DNA from: G965227875 sp965227875
Lineage (GTDB): Bacteria > Pseudomonadota > Alphaproteobacteria > Rhizobiales > JAJFHC01
NCBI GenBank assembly: GCA_965227875.1
Contig: OZ245783.1
Span: forward strand, 1,922,001 to 1,986,000
Length of the DNA stretch: 64,000 nt
Reading direction: 5' to 3'
In this document: one piece after another, positions 1-8,738 of the stretch
Numbering within the stretch: position 1 is the stretch's first letter
Layout: each line of letters starts with the position of its first letter
Position numbers and translations under genes: made by a program
Notes under the pieces: model-generated
The model's database searches: none
What the model was told of the DNA's origin: nothing
What the model saw: the letters and a program-made list of their open reading frames with translations, nothing else

Positions 1-26
1 GACAACTGCGAGGCCGGCTGAAACGC

Positions 27-842
27 CTACTCCCGGAACCAGACGATCTGGGTGCCCGTCGCCAGGAGCCGGCCGTCGCCGCCCCAGAGCTGCATCTGCT
101 GGTCGTGGAAATGGGCATGGACGCGGCTCGTCCACGCCACCCCCAGGAGCGGTGCGGCACCCTGTGCGGCGACTTCGTCGTGCGGGGCATGAAACTGAGT
201 GGTCAGGGAAACCGTCCCCATCGGGGACAGCGCGCCGCGCATGTGCACCAGCCGCAGGAAAAAACTGTCGGAGAAGGCGGCAAGCCCGGGATAATCGAGC
301 GGACGGCCCTGCCTGTCGTCGACCCACACCACCGACCGCGAATCGCCAAGCTCCTCCCATGGCGCGTCCGAGAAGGCGGGCGCACCCTCGCTGAACCTGA
401 ACCGGTAGCGCTGCACCCAGTTCATCAGGGCCGAGGTTTCGAGTTCAGCACAATCTTCCGGGGCGGCCGCCCGCGGCATCCGCGCCTCATGGTGCGACAG
501 GGTGTCGTTGCGCATGCCGAAGATCAGCGTCGCCGTGGTGCAGACCTCGTCGCCCTGGGTGAGCCGCAGCGACCAGTGCTGGACATACTTGCCCCCACGC
601 TCGAGCCACGTCACCACCTCGAAAGGCCCGTCCGCGATGCCCTTGCAGAAATTGACGGTGAAGGAAACCGGATCGCCGCGACGCCGCTCGTCGTCCAGCG
701 CGGCCTTCATCAGGAGCGCTGCCGTGATGCCCCCGAAAGGCCCCGCGAGATTCCCGTAGGCATCCGAGGTCTCGCCGCGAAACCGCTCGTCGCCGAGCGG
801 TTCGAGCAGGGTCGCGGTGTCGAAAGGATGGGGATCGGACAT
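27..842 (-). CDS. Thioesterase-family protein (double hotdog, TesB-like)
   Basis: This 271-residue protein fits the acyl-CoA thioesterase family built from two hotdog domains. Near the N-terminus is the segment GNLAGPFGGITAALLMKAAL, which resembles the hotdog helix of 4HBT_3/TesB-type enzymes. The second half (SLTTQFHA, then LLATGTQIVWF at the C-terminus) fits the second hotdog. The expected activity is hydrolysis of an acyl-CoA; the substrate cannot be told. The open frame extends 28 codons further upstream, but I chose the internal ATG at 842 because the family fold begins there and the extension runs towards the tRNA gene. The tRNA-Thr gene lies just upstream on the same strand. Confidence 0.8.
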   Translation of the reverse strand: MSDPHPFDTATLLEPLGDERFRGETSDAYGNLAGPFGGITAALLMKAALDDERRRGDPVSFTVNFCKGIADGPFEVVTWLERGGKYVQHWSLRLTQGDEVCTTATLIFGMRNDTLSHHEARMPRAAAPEDCAELETSALMNWVQRYRFRFSEGAPAFSDAPWEELGDSRSVVWVDDRQGRPLDYPGLAAFSDSFFLRLVHMRGALSPMGTVSLTTQFHAPHDEVAAQGAAPLLGVAWTSRVHAHFHDQQMQLWGGDGRLLATGTQIVWFRE

Positions 843-887
843 CTGGCGCGCCCGCGTGCGATGGCCCTGGGACGGCCGGCAGGAAAA

Positions 888-963
<76 letters not shown>

Positions 964-1068
964 ACAGATTGCGAACGTCTGATACTCTTTCTCACCGGGA
1001 TTTGCAACACGATTGGCCGACTTTTCGATCCCATCGCCCGGGGACGGATGCCTGCCAAACCGCCGGGC

Positions 1069-1257
1069 CACTCGATCACATTGCGCGGTGGAGGCAGCCT
1101 GCCGTACTCGCCCTTTCAATCACCCTGCGCAGGGAATGCCACCTGAACTACCGGGTCCCTCTATCGCCTTACGCGGAGAAGGCCGCCGGAAGTACCGGAC
1201 CCCTCTATCGCCTTGCGCAAGGGAAAGTCGCCTGAAGGACCGGGCTCCTCTATCGCC
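1069..1257. repeat. Degenerate tandem repeat, 44-46 bp unit
   Basis: The motif CCTCTATCGCC recurs at 1158, 1202 and 1247, with looser relatives at about 1112 (CCTTTCAATCACC) and 1069 (CACTCGATCAC), giving a spacing of 44-46 bp. Each unit continues with a GC-rich part of the form TTGCGCAAGGGAAAGTCGCC and ends in a variant of GGACCGGGC. The last unit runs directly into the first long duplicated block. I see no coding or RNA-gene potential. Confidence 0.75.
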
Positions 1258-1670
1258 GTGCGCGGGCTTGACCCGTGCAGCCAGATGCAAACGCCGGAGG
1301 CCGGGACGGTCCCGGATTGCGCTGGCGCGCATCCGGGAAACGTGCTGTGCGAGGCGCGTCGCGGGCGATTGGGGAAATGCAGCATTCCGTTCCCCGGTTT
1401 TCCGCAAGGAAAGACCGGGGCCGTCCGGGGCTCAGGGGTGTCTTCGGGTCCGGCGTGATTCGGCTGGATTGCCGGGTCGGGCCCGGCAAAGACGGGGATG
1501 AACCTGTCGCGGCGGCGCCGAGTTTCCGCTGGAGACCCCCGGGGCGTGCGCAGCGTCCCCTATCGTCGCCCCCGCAGGCCATAAGCATGATCACCCCCGA
1601 AGTCCCGGACCTGATCCGGGACCCATTGGCGGTTGCCGGCGTCACGGAGTCGCCGGGTTCCGGGTCTGCG
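1257..1670. repeat. Long duplicated intergenic block, copy A
   Basis: This block starts at GTGCGCGGGCTTGACC, contains a long stretch nearly identical to copy B (for example GTCCCGGATTGCGCTGGCGC and CCGTTCCCCGGTTTTCCGCA), and ends with the palindromic segment CCCGGACCTGATCCGGG and GACCCATTGGCGG. Copy A carries about 45 bp more than copy B around 1475-1535. The order of sub-blocks is the same in both copies, so this is a direct duplication that has since diverged. Confidence 0.85.
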
Positions 1671-1736
1671 CCCTACGTTCCGCAGCGTTTGAACGAGGGC
1701 GCCCAATGTCGCAACTGCTTGCCACACCCTCAGATC

Positions 1737-2105
1737 GCCGTGCGCGGGCTTGACCGGCGCATCCAAATGCCGACACCGGAGGCCGGAACGGTCCCGGATT
1801 GCGCTGGCGCGCATCCGGGAAACGCGGTGGGCGAGGCGCGTCGCGGGCGATTGGGGAAATGCAGCCTTCCGTTCCCCGGTTTTCCGCAAGGAAAGACCGG
1901 GGCCGTCCGGGGCTCAGGGGTATTTTCCCCTCAGCATGATGCGGCTGGATTCCGGGTCTGCGCCCGGAATTTCGGGGGCGTGCGCAGCGTCCCCCATCGT
2001 CGGCCCCGGAGGCCACAAGCATGAAACCCCGAAGTCCCGGACTTGATCCGGGACCCATTGGCGGTGGCGAGTGTCACGGAGACGCCGTGTGCCGGGTCTG
2101 CGCCC
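1737..2105. repeat. Long duplicated intergenic block, copy B
   Basis: This is the second copy of the block at 1257-1670, in the same orientation. It begins with GTGCGCGGGCTTGACC, keeps the long near-identical core, and ends with CCCGGACTTGATCCGGG and GACCCATTGGCGG at about 2035-2063. The final motif is a dyad (CCCGGA/TCCGGG) of a type that is frequent between genes in alphaproteobacteria. The copies differ by substitutions and by an indel in the middle. Confidence 0.85.
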
Positions 2106-2155
2106 GGAACGCCGGCGTTCTTCCCACGACTTTCCTGAATGCGGACGGCGGTCCG

Positions 2156-4003
2156 TCAGTCGTACCAGTTGCGGGTGCCGTTTTTCTGGGGTGCGGGGCC
2201 GGGATCGTCGGGAGCGCGTGGCGGGACGAAGGCGGGGTCGTCGCCGGGCTCGTCATCGTCGGCCGCCAGGACCGGTCCGCCGTCCTTGTCCGGCCCGGCG
2301 TCCGTCTTCGATTCGGCGTCTGTTTTCGGTTCGGGGGCCGCCGCAGCCTCGTCCGCCTTGCCGGTTTTCCCGTCCTCTGCCGTGTCCGCCATCCCGTCGG
2401 CGCCGTCGCCGGCCGCGGCCGCATCGGTTGCGTCCTTGTCCGCCTCGTCGGACGCCTCTGTCTCAGCACCGCTGGAGGCCTCCGTTTCGCCGGCCCCGGC
2501 ATCGTCCGCCTTTTCGGCGTTCCCGGTTTCGGCCGCCGCACCGCGCGCGGCGTTCGCTTCGGCCTCTTCGACGACAACCGCGTCATCGGCGGGTTCGACA
2601 GTTTCCACGGCCGTCGCCATCAGGATCGGCGCGGCCGGTTCGTCCTCGCGGCGCATCTGTTCGAGCTGTTCGATCTCGTGTTCGACCGCCTCGAGAATGT
2701 TCGCAGGCGCCTGGTACCCGATTCCTTCCAGCGGCACTTTCCAGACATAGGCGTCGAGGCGTCCGGAGACCGGCGAGACCGGTTCCCATTCCGCCGACAC
2801 GTGCCCGTCCGCGACCCAGGCCGGGTCACGCGGCGCGCGCACCGCCCGCGCGAGCCATTCGCGGACGCGGCCCCGGTCCCCGCTCTCGCCGTCCTCGATT
2901 TCCGCCATCAGGATGCAGACCCGCGACTGGCGCTGCTCGTCGGTCAGCGGATCGAGCGCCAGGCGCGCCTCCTTCCAGTCCTGCGCCTCGACGGCGGCAC
3001 GGGCGATCGCGATCGGGCTCTCCATGCTGGACGTGTTCTTCTGCGCCAGGGTCTTGACGCGTTTCAGCCGGTCGCGCGGCGAGTCGCCCGCGCGGGCATG
3101 GGCATAGACTTCCGCCAGGTCGGGATGCGGGGCGAGCTTCCAGGTCTTCTCGACGACCCGGGCCGACTTGCGCGTGTTTCCCTGCGAGGCCAGGATGCGG
3201 CCGGCGATCACCGCCGCCTGTTCGAGATCGGGGGCAAGCTTGTGGGCATCGAGCGCCAGGTCGAGCGCCCGGTCGGTCTCGCTGTCCTCGATTTCCATGG
3301 CTTCGGCCGTCAGCAACACCGCCTTCTGCCGGTTGACCTCGTCCTTTTCCATCAGGCCGTTCATGCGCGCCGTCTCGAGGGTCCGCATGGCGCCCTGCCA
3401 GTCGCCCTCGACGGACTGCATGGTCAGCAGTGCCTTGGCGGCCCACGGCAGGTCGGACTTCATCTTCATGGCGCGCTCGGCGTATCCGCGCGCCGCCGCC
3501 ATGTCGTTGGCCCGGCTCGCCTGGACGAAAAGCCCGTGCAGCCCGAGAACCTCGGTTTCCCGCTTCTGCAGCATGGCGTGGAAGACGCGGTTGGCGGTCT
3601 CCTCGTCACCGCCGAGCTGGGCGGCCTGGGCCTTCAGCAGGAGCGTCATCGGCTCGTCGTTGATCAGCCGGTCGGCCTGGGCGGAAAGCTTCGAGGCCGT
3701 GTGGGCGTCGCCCGCACCCAGGGCGATCATGCCCTGGCTCAGCGCGGCATATCCCTTGTGACGCCGCCGCGAGCGGAAGAACCCGGTAATCGATCCCGGC
3801 ACCCCGAGGATGCGTTTCACCAGCCACCAGACGAACAGGATGAAGGCCACGATCGCGGCCACGACACCGGCGCCGAACATGACGCTGGTCTCGATTTCGT
3901 AGCCGAGCCACGTGAGCGTGAGGGACCCGGGACGGTCCGCGAACCAGGCGAGCACCGCAGCAATCGCGGCGACGAACGCAAAGATGAAGATGGCGCGCCA
4001 CAT
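2156..4003 (-). CDS. hemY: HemY-like TPR membrane protein
   Basis: This 615-residue protein matches the HemY family found at the end of hem clusters in proteobacteria (not the Bacillus protoporphyrinogen oxidase of the same name). Two membrane segments lie near residues 1-20 and 42-64 with the typical N-terminal HemY layout, followed by helical TPR-like repeats (AAARGYAERAMKMKSDLPWA and similar) to about residue 430. The last 150-170 residues are an acidic Ala/Glu/Asp-rich low-complexity tail. Its biochemical role is unsettled; a link to heme synthesis is inferred from linkage. It follows the Mic60-like gene by 4 bp and is the last gene of the hem operon. Confidence 0.88.
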   Translation of the reverse strand: MWRAIFIFAFVAAIAAVLAWFADRPGSLTLTWLGYEIETSVMFGAGVVAAIVAFILFVWWLVKRILGVPGSITGFFRSRRRHKGYAALSQGMIALGAGDAHTASKLSAQADRLINDEPMTLLLKAQAAQLGGDEETANRVFHAMLQKRETEVLGLHGLFVQASRANDMAAARGYAERAMKMKSDLPWAAKALLTMQSVEGDWQGAMRTLETARMNGLMEKDEVNRQKAVLLTAEAMEIEDSETDRALDLALDAHKLAPDLEQAAVIAGRILASQGNTRKSARVVEKTWKLAPHPDLAEVYAHARAGDSPRDRLKRVKTLAQKNTSSMESPIAIARAAVEAQDWKEARLALDPLTDEQRQSRVCILMAEIEDGESGDRGRVREWLARAVRAPRDPAWVADGHVSAEWEPVSPVSGRLDAYVWKVPLEGIGYQAPANILEAVEHEIEQLEQMRREDEPAAPILMATAVETVEPADDAVVVEEAEANAARGAAAETGNAEKADDAGAGETEASSGAETEASDEADKDATDAAAAGDGADGMADTAEDGKTGKADEAAAAPEPKTDAESKTDAGPDKDGGPVLAADDDEPGDDPAFVPPRAPDDPGPAPQKNGTRNWYD

Positions 4004-4007
4004 GTGA

Positions 4008-5741
4008 TCAGTCTCCCGTCCGGGCCAGAGCGGCCATCATCCGCCGGTCCGCTTCGTCGAGGGCACGATCGGCCGAGAGCCGGGCCTCGGCGCGTGCCAG
4101 CCAGGAAGCCGCCGCCGGCGACGGCTCGCCGTCCATCCTCGAGGCTTCCGCCAGCGCTTCCTCGAGCGCCCCGGCCTTGACCAGCCCCACCATGCGCGCC
4201 AGCACCGACGCCTCGTCGGTCGCGCCGTCATCGCCCGTCCTGCGGACCTTCACGACCTTCTCCAGCCGCGTCATCACGTTGTCCATGAAACCGCCGCCGG
4301 CCGGCGCTCCGCCGCCGGTCCGAGCGGCCTTGACCACTTGCGGAAACTCCGCCGCCAGCACGCTGCGCGTGGCGATGCCGGACTGCGCATGGGGTTCGAG
4401 TATCGTGACCGCCGCCTCGTCCGGGACGAGCGACTTGAGCGCACCAAGCTCGGTGACGAACGGTCCACCCGTATCCACCGCGCGGCGCAAGCCGGCCAGC
4501 GCGATCGCCGCCGCGGCCCCGCGGGTTTCGCCCGGACCGCCGAGACGCGCGTCGATCGCATCGAGGCGTTTCGTTACGCTGTCGGCGAGTTCGGAAATGC
4601 GTGCGCTGTTGGCGGACACCGGAAGCGACTTGACCGCCGAATCGAGACTGTCGAGCGCGGTCCGGACCGTGCCCACGGCATTGGAAAGATCGCTCACCTG
4701 ACGCGCGATTTCATCGACCCGGCCCTGGAGGTCACCGCCGGGCCCTGCCCTCAGGCTTTCGGCGAGCCGGTCGACGCGGGACGACAGCGTCGAGACCTGG
4801 AGCGCGAGGGCCTCGCCATTGACAGTCCCGGTGCCGTCGGCACCGCTTTCCGCGGCGGCCTTGACGGCGCCCTCGATGTCCTTGAGGCCTTGCGCGGCGC
4901 GGCTCGCTTCGGCACTCGCCGCCTCGATCCGCTGGCCAAGAGCGGCAATGGTCTCACCCTGGTCCTGGAGGCCTTCCGACAAGCTCTGGCGGATCTCCTC
5001 CACCGACCCGACCGCGCCTTCGAGGGCCGTGACACGTGCGGTGAGCGCTTCGTCGGTCGCGCCGGGCGCGTTCGACAGATCCGCGACGGAACTCTCCAGC
5101 GCGGCGACCCGCGCCCGCAGTGCGTCCGTATCCGGCGCGTCGCCGCCCCACGGAGACAGGCCCGCGAACTGGAGCGCGGCCAGAACCACGAAACACAGGA
5201 ATGCGCCGGCCGCACCGGCACCCGCGAAGGCGATGTAGTTCGCCTTGTCCTCGGTGCTGCCGTCTGTCCTGCCGTCGCCGGATGCCGGCTTGCCCGTACC
5301 GGAGCCCCCCGTACCGGAGGCCTCCGCCCCCGCCGCGGTGGCGGCCGATGACGCCGCGGATACCCCCCCGGCGGAACTCTTCGGGTCGGCCGTCGTCGAT
5401 TTCGTGCCGCTTGCAGGCGTGGCCGGCTTGTCCGGTTTTTTTTCGTCCGGCTTGGCAGCCGATGCGCCCGAGGCGGCTTTCGCCGGACCCTTCTGCTCTT
5501 CCTTCGCCGAGGTGTCGGCGGCGCCGGCGGCGGATTTCGCACCGGCCGCCGTAGTTGATGCGGTCGACGTCTCGGACGGCTTTTCGGAAGATGTCTTGCT
5601 GTCCGCCTCGTCCGCACCGGACGCGCCTTTTTCGCCTTCCACCTCGGTCGCTTTCAGGTCGAGAATTGGCGCGCGCGACGCCTTCTTCCGGCCGCCCGTC
5701 GTCGATGCGCCTGGACGCTTGGGCTTGTCCTGATCGGCCAC
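4008..5741 (-). CDS. Mitofilin/Mic60-like inner-membrane protein
   Basis: Residues 1-165 are a low-complexity Ala/Ser/Lys/Glu region, 169-195 form one membrane helix (YIAFAGAGAAGAFLCFVVLA), 200-400 are predicted coiled coil, and the C-terminal 150 residues (IALAGLRRAVDTGGPFVTEL onwards) resemble the mitofilin-like domain of alphaproteobacterial COG4223 proteins. This family is regarded as the bacterial counterpart of Mic60, which shapes inner-membrane folds, and is typically linked to hem genes, as here. I chose GTG at 5741 because AAGGAG lies nine bases upstream; the frame opens 32 codons earlier with no family-like sequence. The membrane-shaping role is inferred from the family. Confidence 0.82.
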   Translation of the reverse strand: MADQDKPKRPGASTTGGRKKASRAPILDLKATEVEGEKGASGADEADSKTSSEKPSETSTASTTAAGAKSAAGAADTSAKEEQKGPAKAASGASAAKPDEKKPDKPATPASGTKSTTADPKSSAGGVSAASSAATAAGAEASGTGGSGTGKPASGDGRTDGSTEDKANYIAFAGAGAAGAFLCFVVLAALQFAGLSPWGGDAPDTDALRARVAALESSVADLSNAPGATDEALTARVTALEGAVGSVEEIRQSLSEGLQDQGETIAALGQRIEAASAEASRAAQGLKDIEGAVKAAAESGADGTGTVNGEALALQVSTLSSRVDRLAESLRAGPGGDLQGRVDEIARQVSDLSNAVGTVRTALDSLDSAVKSLPVSANSARISELADSVTKRLDAIDARLGGPGETRGAAAAIALAGLRRAVDTGGPFVTELGALKSLVPDEAAVTILEPHAQSGIATRSVLAAEFPQVVKAARTGGGAPAGGGFMDNVMTRLEKVVKVRRTGDDGATDEASVLARMVGLVKAGALEEALAEASRMDGEPSPAAASWLARAEARLSADRALDEADRRMMAALARTGD

Positions 5742-5844
5742 GTTGGGAAACTCCTTGCACCGCGGTCGGCATGTCGCCGACGGTCTCCATGATCTGCTCT
5801 TATCTATAAAGCGACTTTGCCCGTCGCGCCAGCGCACTGCGCCG

Positions 5845-6567
5845 TCATGTCTCGTGTTCGACGAGCGCCAGCATGCTGTCGAAATCGGGATGAACCGCCG
5901 TTTTCAGCCGTTCCGGCGGCACCGCCAAAGCGGCCCGGATCCTGTCCGCGACCGCCGCCGACAGGCAGAAATGGACGAGCCGTCCGGCTTCGGCCTCCAG
6001 GCCCGCCGCGGCGACAAGCCTCGCCCAGACCGCCGCCGTGCGCGGTGAAAACAGCAGCACGCCGCCACCCGTCCGGACAGTGTCGCAGGCCGCCTCCGAC
6101 AGCCCGTCCGCCGGCACCGCGTCATAGAGCACGGCCCGGTCCACCTCGAACCCGTCCGCGGCCAGAAGCCCGGCGAGATCGCCCGAAACGGTTGCCCCCG
6201 TTACGTAAAGCAGCCGCCCGGCGGCAGGGTCGACCTGCGCCCGGATCTGCGCCACGAGTGCGGAAAGATCACCGTCCGCGCTGATGACAGTCCTGAACCC
6301 GGCATCCCTGGCCGCTGCCGCGGACGCCCGCCCGACAGCATGAAGCGGCAATCGGGCAAGCGACGCCGCGTCGTCCTGTCTTTCCAGCGCACGGATGCCG
6401 TTGGCGCTGGTGGCCACGACCGCCTGCACCCCCTCCGTCGAGAAGGACACATCGCGCCGGAAAGCGATTCCGATAAGCGGTTCGACGACCGGTTCGTGGC
6501 CGCGTTCCCCGAGTTTCGCGGCCAGCGGGCCGGCATCCTCGAGGGGGCGGGTGACGATCAGCCGCAT
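5845..6567 (-). CDS. hemD: Uroporphyrinogen-III synthase
   Basis: This 240-residue protein has the start MRLIVTRPLEDAGPLAAKL, typical of HemD, and the two alternating Rossmann-like lobes of the family, with VVATSANGIRAL near residue 50 and LLYVTGATVSGDLAGLLAADG in the second lobe. The enzyme closes and rearranges hydroxymethylbilane to uroporphyrinogen III. The gene starts 3 bp after the end of hemC, so the two consecutive pathway steps are probably translated together. HemD is poorly conserved, so the assignment rests on both the motifs and the position. Confidence 0.92.
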   Translation of the reverse strand: MRLIVTRPLEDAGPLAAKLGERGHEPVVEPLIGIAFRRDVSFSTEGVQAVVATSANGIRALERQDDAASLARLPLHAVGRASAAAARDAGFRTVISADGDLSALVAQIRAQVDPAAGRLLYVTGATVSGDLAGLLAADGFEVDRAVLYDAVPADGLSEAACDTVRTGGGVLLFSPRTAAVWARLVAAAGLEAEAGRLVHFCLSAAVADRIRAALAVPPERLKTAVHPDFDSMLALVEHET

Positions 6568-6570
6568 GGC

Positions 6571-7494
6571 TCAGTCGAAAAACCCGGGCCCGCCGCGTTC
6601 CTTGAGCAGGGCGCCGGCGGACCGGCCCATCTCCACCGCGTCGGCGACCAGCCCCGTATCGTCCGTGGTGTGCACCACCGCGCCGTCGGGCGAAAGGATC
6701 ATGCCGCGCAGCCTGAGCCCGCCCGTGCCGACGAGTTCAGCGAAACCCGCGATCGGCGTCCGGCAGGACCCGTCCAGCGCGGCCAGGAGGGCCCGTTCGG
6801 CGGAAACACAGGTCTCCGTGTCGGCATCGTTGAGCGGCAGCAGCAGGGGCTCGACCCGTTCGTCGCCGGCCCTCGTCTCGACCCCGATCGCACCCTGCGC
6901 CACCGCGGGCAGCATGATGTCCGGCGACACGCGGTCGGTGATTTCGTCTTCAAGGCCCATACGCTTCAGGCCGGCGCAGGCGAGGATCGTCGCGTCGACC
7001 TCGCCGTTCTCCAGCTTGCGCAACCGGGTTTCCACGTTGCCGCGATACATGACCACGTTGATGTCGGGCCTCTGGTGCTTGATCTGTGCCTGCCGGCGAA
7101 GCGAGGACGACCCCACGACCGCACCTTCGGGAAGTTCGGTCAGTTTCGGGCAGACCGGGCTCACGAAGGCATCCAGGGGATCGGCGCGTTCCAGCAGGCA
7201 GTTGATCGCCAGGCCGTCGGGCAGCACGGTCGGCATGTCCTTCATCGAATGCACGGCGAGATCTATGCCGCCGTCGAGAAGCGCATCCTCGATTTCCTTC
7301 GTGAACAGCCCCTTGCCGCCGACTTCCGACAGCGGCCGGTCACGGATCCGGTCGCCGGTGGTGCGGATGACGACGATCTCGAGCGCGTCCGGTTCGAGAT
7401 CATGGGCGGCGATCAGCCGGTCGCGCACTTCTTCCGCCTGGATCATCGCCAGGGGACTGCCGCGCGTTCCGATACGAAGGAGAGGAGATTGCAA
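6571..7494 (-). CDS. hemC: Porphobilinogen deaminase (hydroxymethylbilane synthase)
   Basis: This 307-residue cytoplasmic enzyme joins four porphobilinogens into hydroxymethylbilane. Diagnostic features are RIGTRGSPLAMIQA at the N-terminus, AVHSMKDMPT, GSSSLRRQAQ and RGNVETRL for substrate and cofactor binding, and Cys244 in the DGSCRTPIAG loop, which carries the dipyrromethane cofactor. I chose a TTG start at 7494, preceded by AAGGGA, because the conserved region begins there; the frame stays open upstream but would overlap the divergent tsaD start. First gene of the minus-strand hem operon. Confidence 0.95.
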   Translation of the reverse strand: MQSPLLRIGTRGSPLAMIQAEEVRDRLIAAHDLEPDALEIVVIRTTGDRIRDRPLSEVGGKGLFTKEIEDALLDGGIDLAVHSMKDMPTVLPDGLAINCLLERADPLDAFVSPVCPKLTELPEGAVVGSSSLRRQAQIKHQRPDINVVMYRGNVETRLRKLENGEVDATILACAGLKRMGLEDEITDRVSPDIMLPAVAQGAIGVETRAGDERVEPLLLPLNDADTETCVSAERALLAALDGSCRTPIAGFAELVGTGGLRLRGMILSPDGAVVHTTDDTGLVADAVEMGRSAGALLKERGGPGFFD

Positions 7495-7568
7495 TGTTGT
7501 TCCCTTGAGTGATAGAGCGGCACCTGCCGCGCGACTATAACCTGCCAAACGAGGAGGCAAGGAAAATC

Positions 7569-8702
7569 TTGGACCGGACCCGATCCGAGCCCCCTGACGC
7601 CGTGCAGGACACCGTAACGGTGCTCGGCCTGGAATCGAGCTGCGACGAAACCGCCGCCGCCGTGGTGCGGCGCGCACCGGACGGTTCCGCGGAGATCCTG
7701 TCCAACGTGGTGCTGTCCCAACTCGACGACCATGCGCCCTATGGCGGCGTGGTGCCCGAGATCGCCGCCCGCGCCCATGTCGAGCACATGGACGGCGTTG
7801 CCGCACGCGCCCTTGCGGATGCGGGCCTGGAGAGTGCGGACATGGACGCGTTCGCCGCCACCGCCGGACCCGGTCTCATCGGCGGCGTGATCGTCGCACT
7901 CATGACCGCCAAGTCGCTCGCCCTGGTTCATGGCCGGCCCCTCTTCGGCATAAACCACCTGGAAGGCCACGCGCTCACCTGCCGGATGACCGACGGGCTT
8001 GCCTTTCCCTATCTGCTGCTGCTCGTGTCCGGCGGCCACACCCAGCTCGTGATGGTGGAGGGCGTGGGCCGCTACAGGCGGCTCGGCACGACGATCGACG
8101 ATGCGCTCGGCGAGGCGTTCGACAAGACGGCGAAGCTGCTCGGCCTGGGATATCCCGGCGGGCCCGCCGTGGAGACCGCCGCGCGCACGGGAGACCCGGC
8201 GCGCTTTGCGTTTCCGCACCCGCTGTCCGGACGGCCCGGGTTCGACTTCTCGTTTTCCGGCCTCAAGACCGCAGTCAGGCGCGCCGCCGAATCGATCGCC
8301 CCGGTCAGCGACAAGGACATCGCCGACATCTGCGCGGCGTTCCAGCAGGCCGTCTCCGAGTCCGTGCGCGACCGCACCGCCGGCGCCCTGAGGCATTTCA
8401 GGGAAGCTTTTTCCGGTCTTGCCCGGCCGCATCTCGTCGTGGCCGGGGGCGTGGCCGCGAACCGCGCATTGCGCGCAGTGCTCGAAGACCTGTGTGCGGA
8501 ACAAGGCTTCACGCTGGTGGCCCCCGACCTTCACCTGTGCACGGACAACGGGGCCATGATCGCCTGGGCGGGGGCGGAGCGGCTTGTGCTCGGTCCGGGC
8601 GACCCGCTCGACATCTCGCCGCGCGCCCGCTGGCCGCTGGACGAGACCCCGCCTCCGCCGTCGGTCCAGCATTCGGGTGACAAACCCGGCCTGTCGCGCT
8701 AG
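7569..8702 (+). CDS. tsaD: tRNA N6-threonylcarbamoyladenosine transferase TsaD
   Basis: TsaD transfers the threonylcarbamoyl group to A37 of ANN-decoding tRNAs, working with TsaB and TsaE. The protein shows VLGLESSCDETAAAVV at the N-terminus, the metal-binding NHLEGH (His130 and His134 from this start), LLVSGGHTQLV, GYPGGPAVE and SFSGLKTA, and DNGAMIAWAG near the end. A TTG at 7569 preceded by GAGGAGGCAAGG is my preferred start (377 residues); a GTG at 7509 is in frame and possible. The gene is divergent from hemC, so the two share a roughly 75-bp promoter region. Confidence 0.95.
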   Translation: MDRTRSEPPDAVQDTVTVLGLESSCDETAAAVVRRAPDGSAEILSNVVLSQLDDHAPYGGVVPEIAARAHVEHMDGVAARALADAGLESADMDAFAATAGPGLIGGVIVALMTAKSLALVHGRPLFGINHLEGHALTCRMTDGLAFPYLLLLVSGGHTQLVMVEGVGRYRRLGTTIDDALGEAFDKTAKLLGLGYPGGPAVETAARTGDPARFAFPHPLSGRPGFDFSFSGLKTAVRRAAESIAPVSDKDIADICAAFQQAVSESVRDRTAGALRHFREAFSGLARPHLVVAGGVAANRALRAVLEDLCAEQGFTLVAPDLHLCTDNGAMIAWAGAERLVLGPGDPLDISPRARWPLDETPPPPSVQHSGDKPGLSR

Positions 8703-8738
8703 CCATTGAACGCAACGGATCGACGGGGAGCCTGAGAG

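Larger units (their letters stand above)
965..2155. other. 1.2 kb non-coding repeat-rich region
   Basis: No open frame in this stretch looks like a real protein: all are low-complexity Arg/Gly/Pro translations on both strands with no convincing ribosome site. The DNA is instead made of short tandem units (about 1069-1257) and two long related blocks (about 1257-1670 and 1737-2105), listed separately. The region separates tRNA-Thr from the 3' end of the HemY-like gene. Confidence 0.8.

Noticed and set aside
1..26. A plus-strand stop codon at 19-21 could end a gene that begins before the window.
   Set aside because: Only six codons are visible, which is too little to support a gene.
971..2058. 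Overlapping open frames on both strands across the repeat region.
   Set aside because: They are Arg/Gly/Pro-rich translations of GC-rich repeats that change frame between copies, with no ribosome sites.
2021..4180. A 719-codon plus-strand frame opposite the HemY-like gene.
   Set aside because: It is the antisense shadow of a gene with clear family features; its own translation is low complexity.
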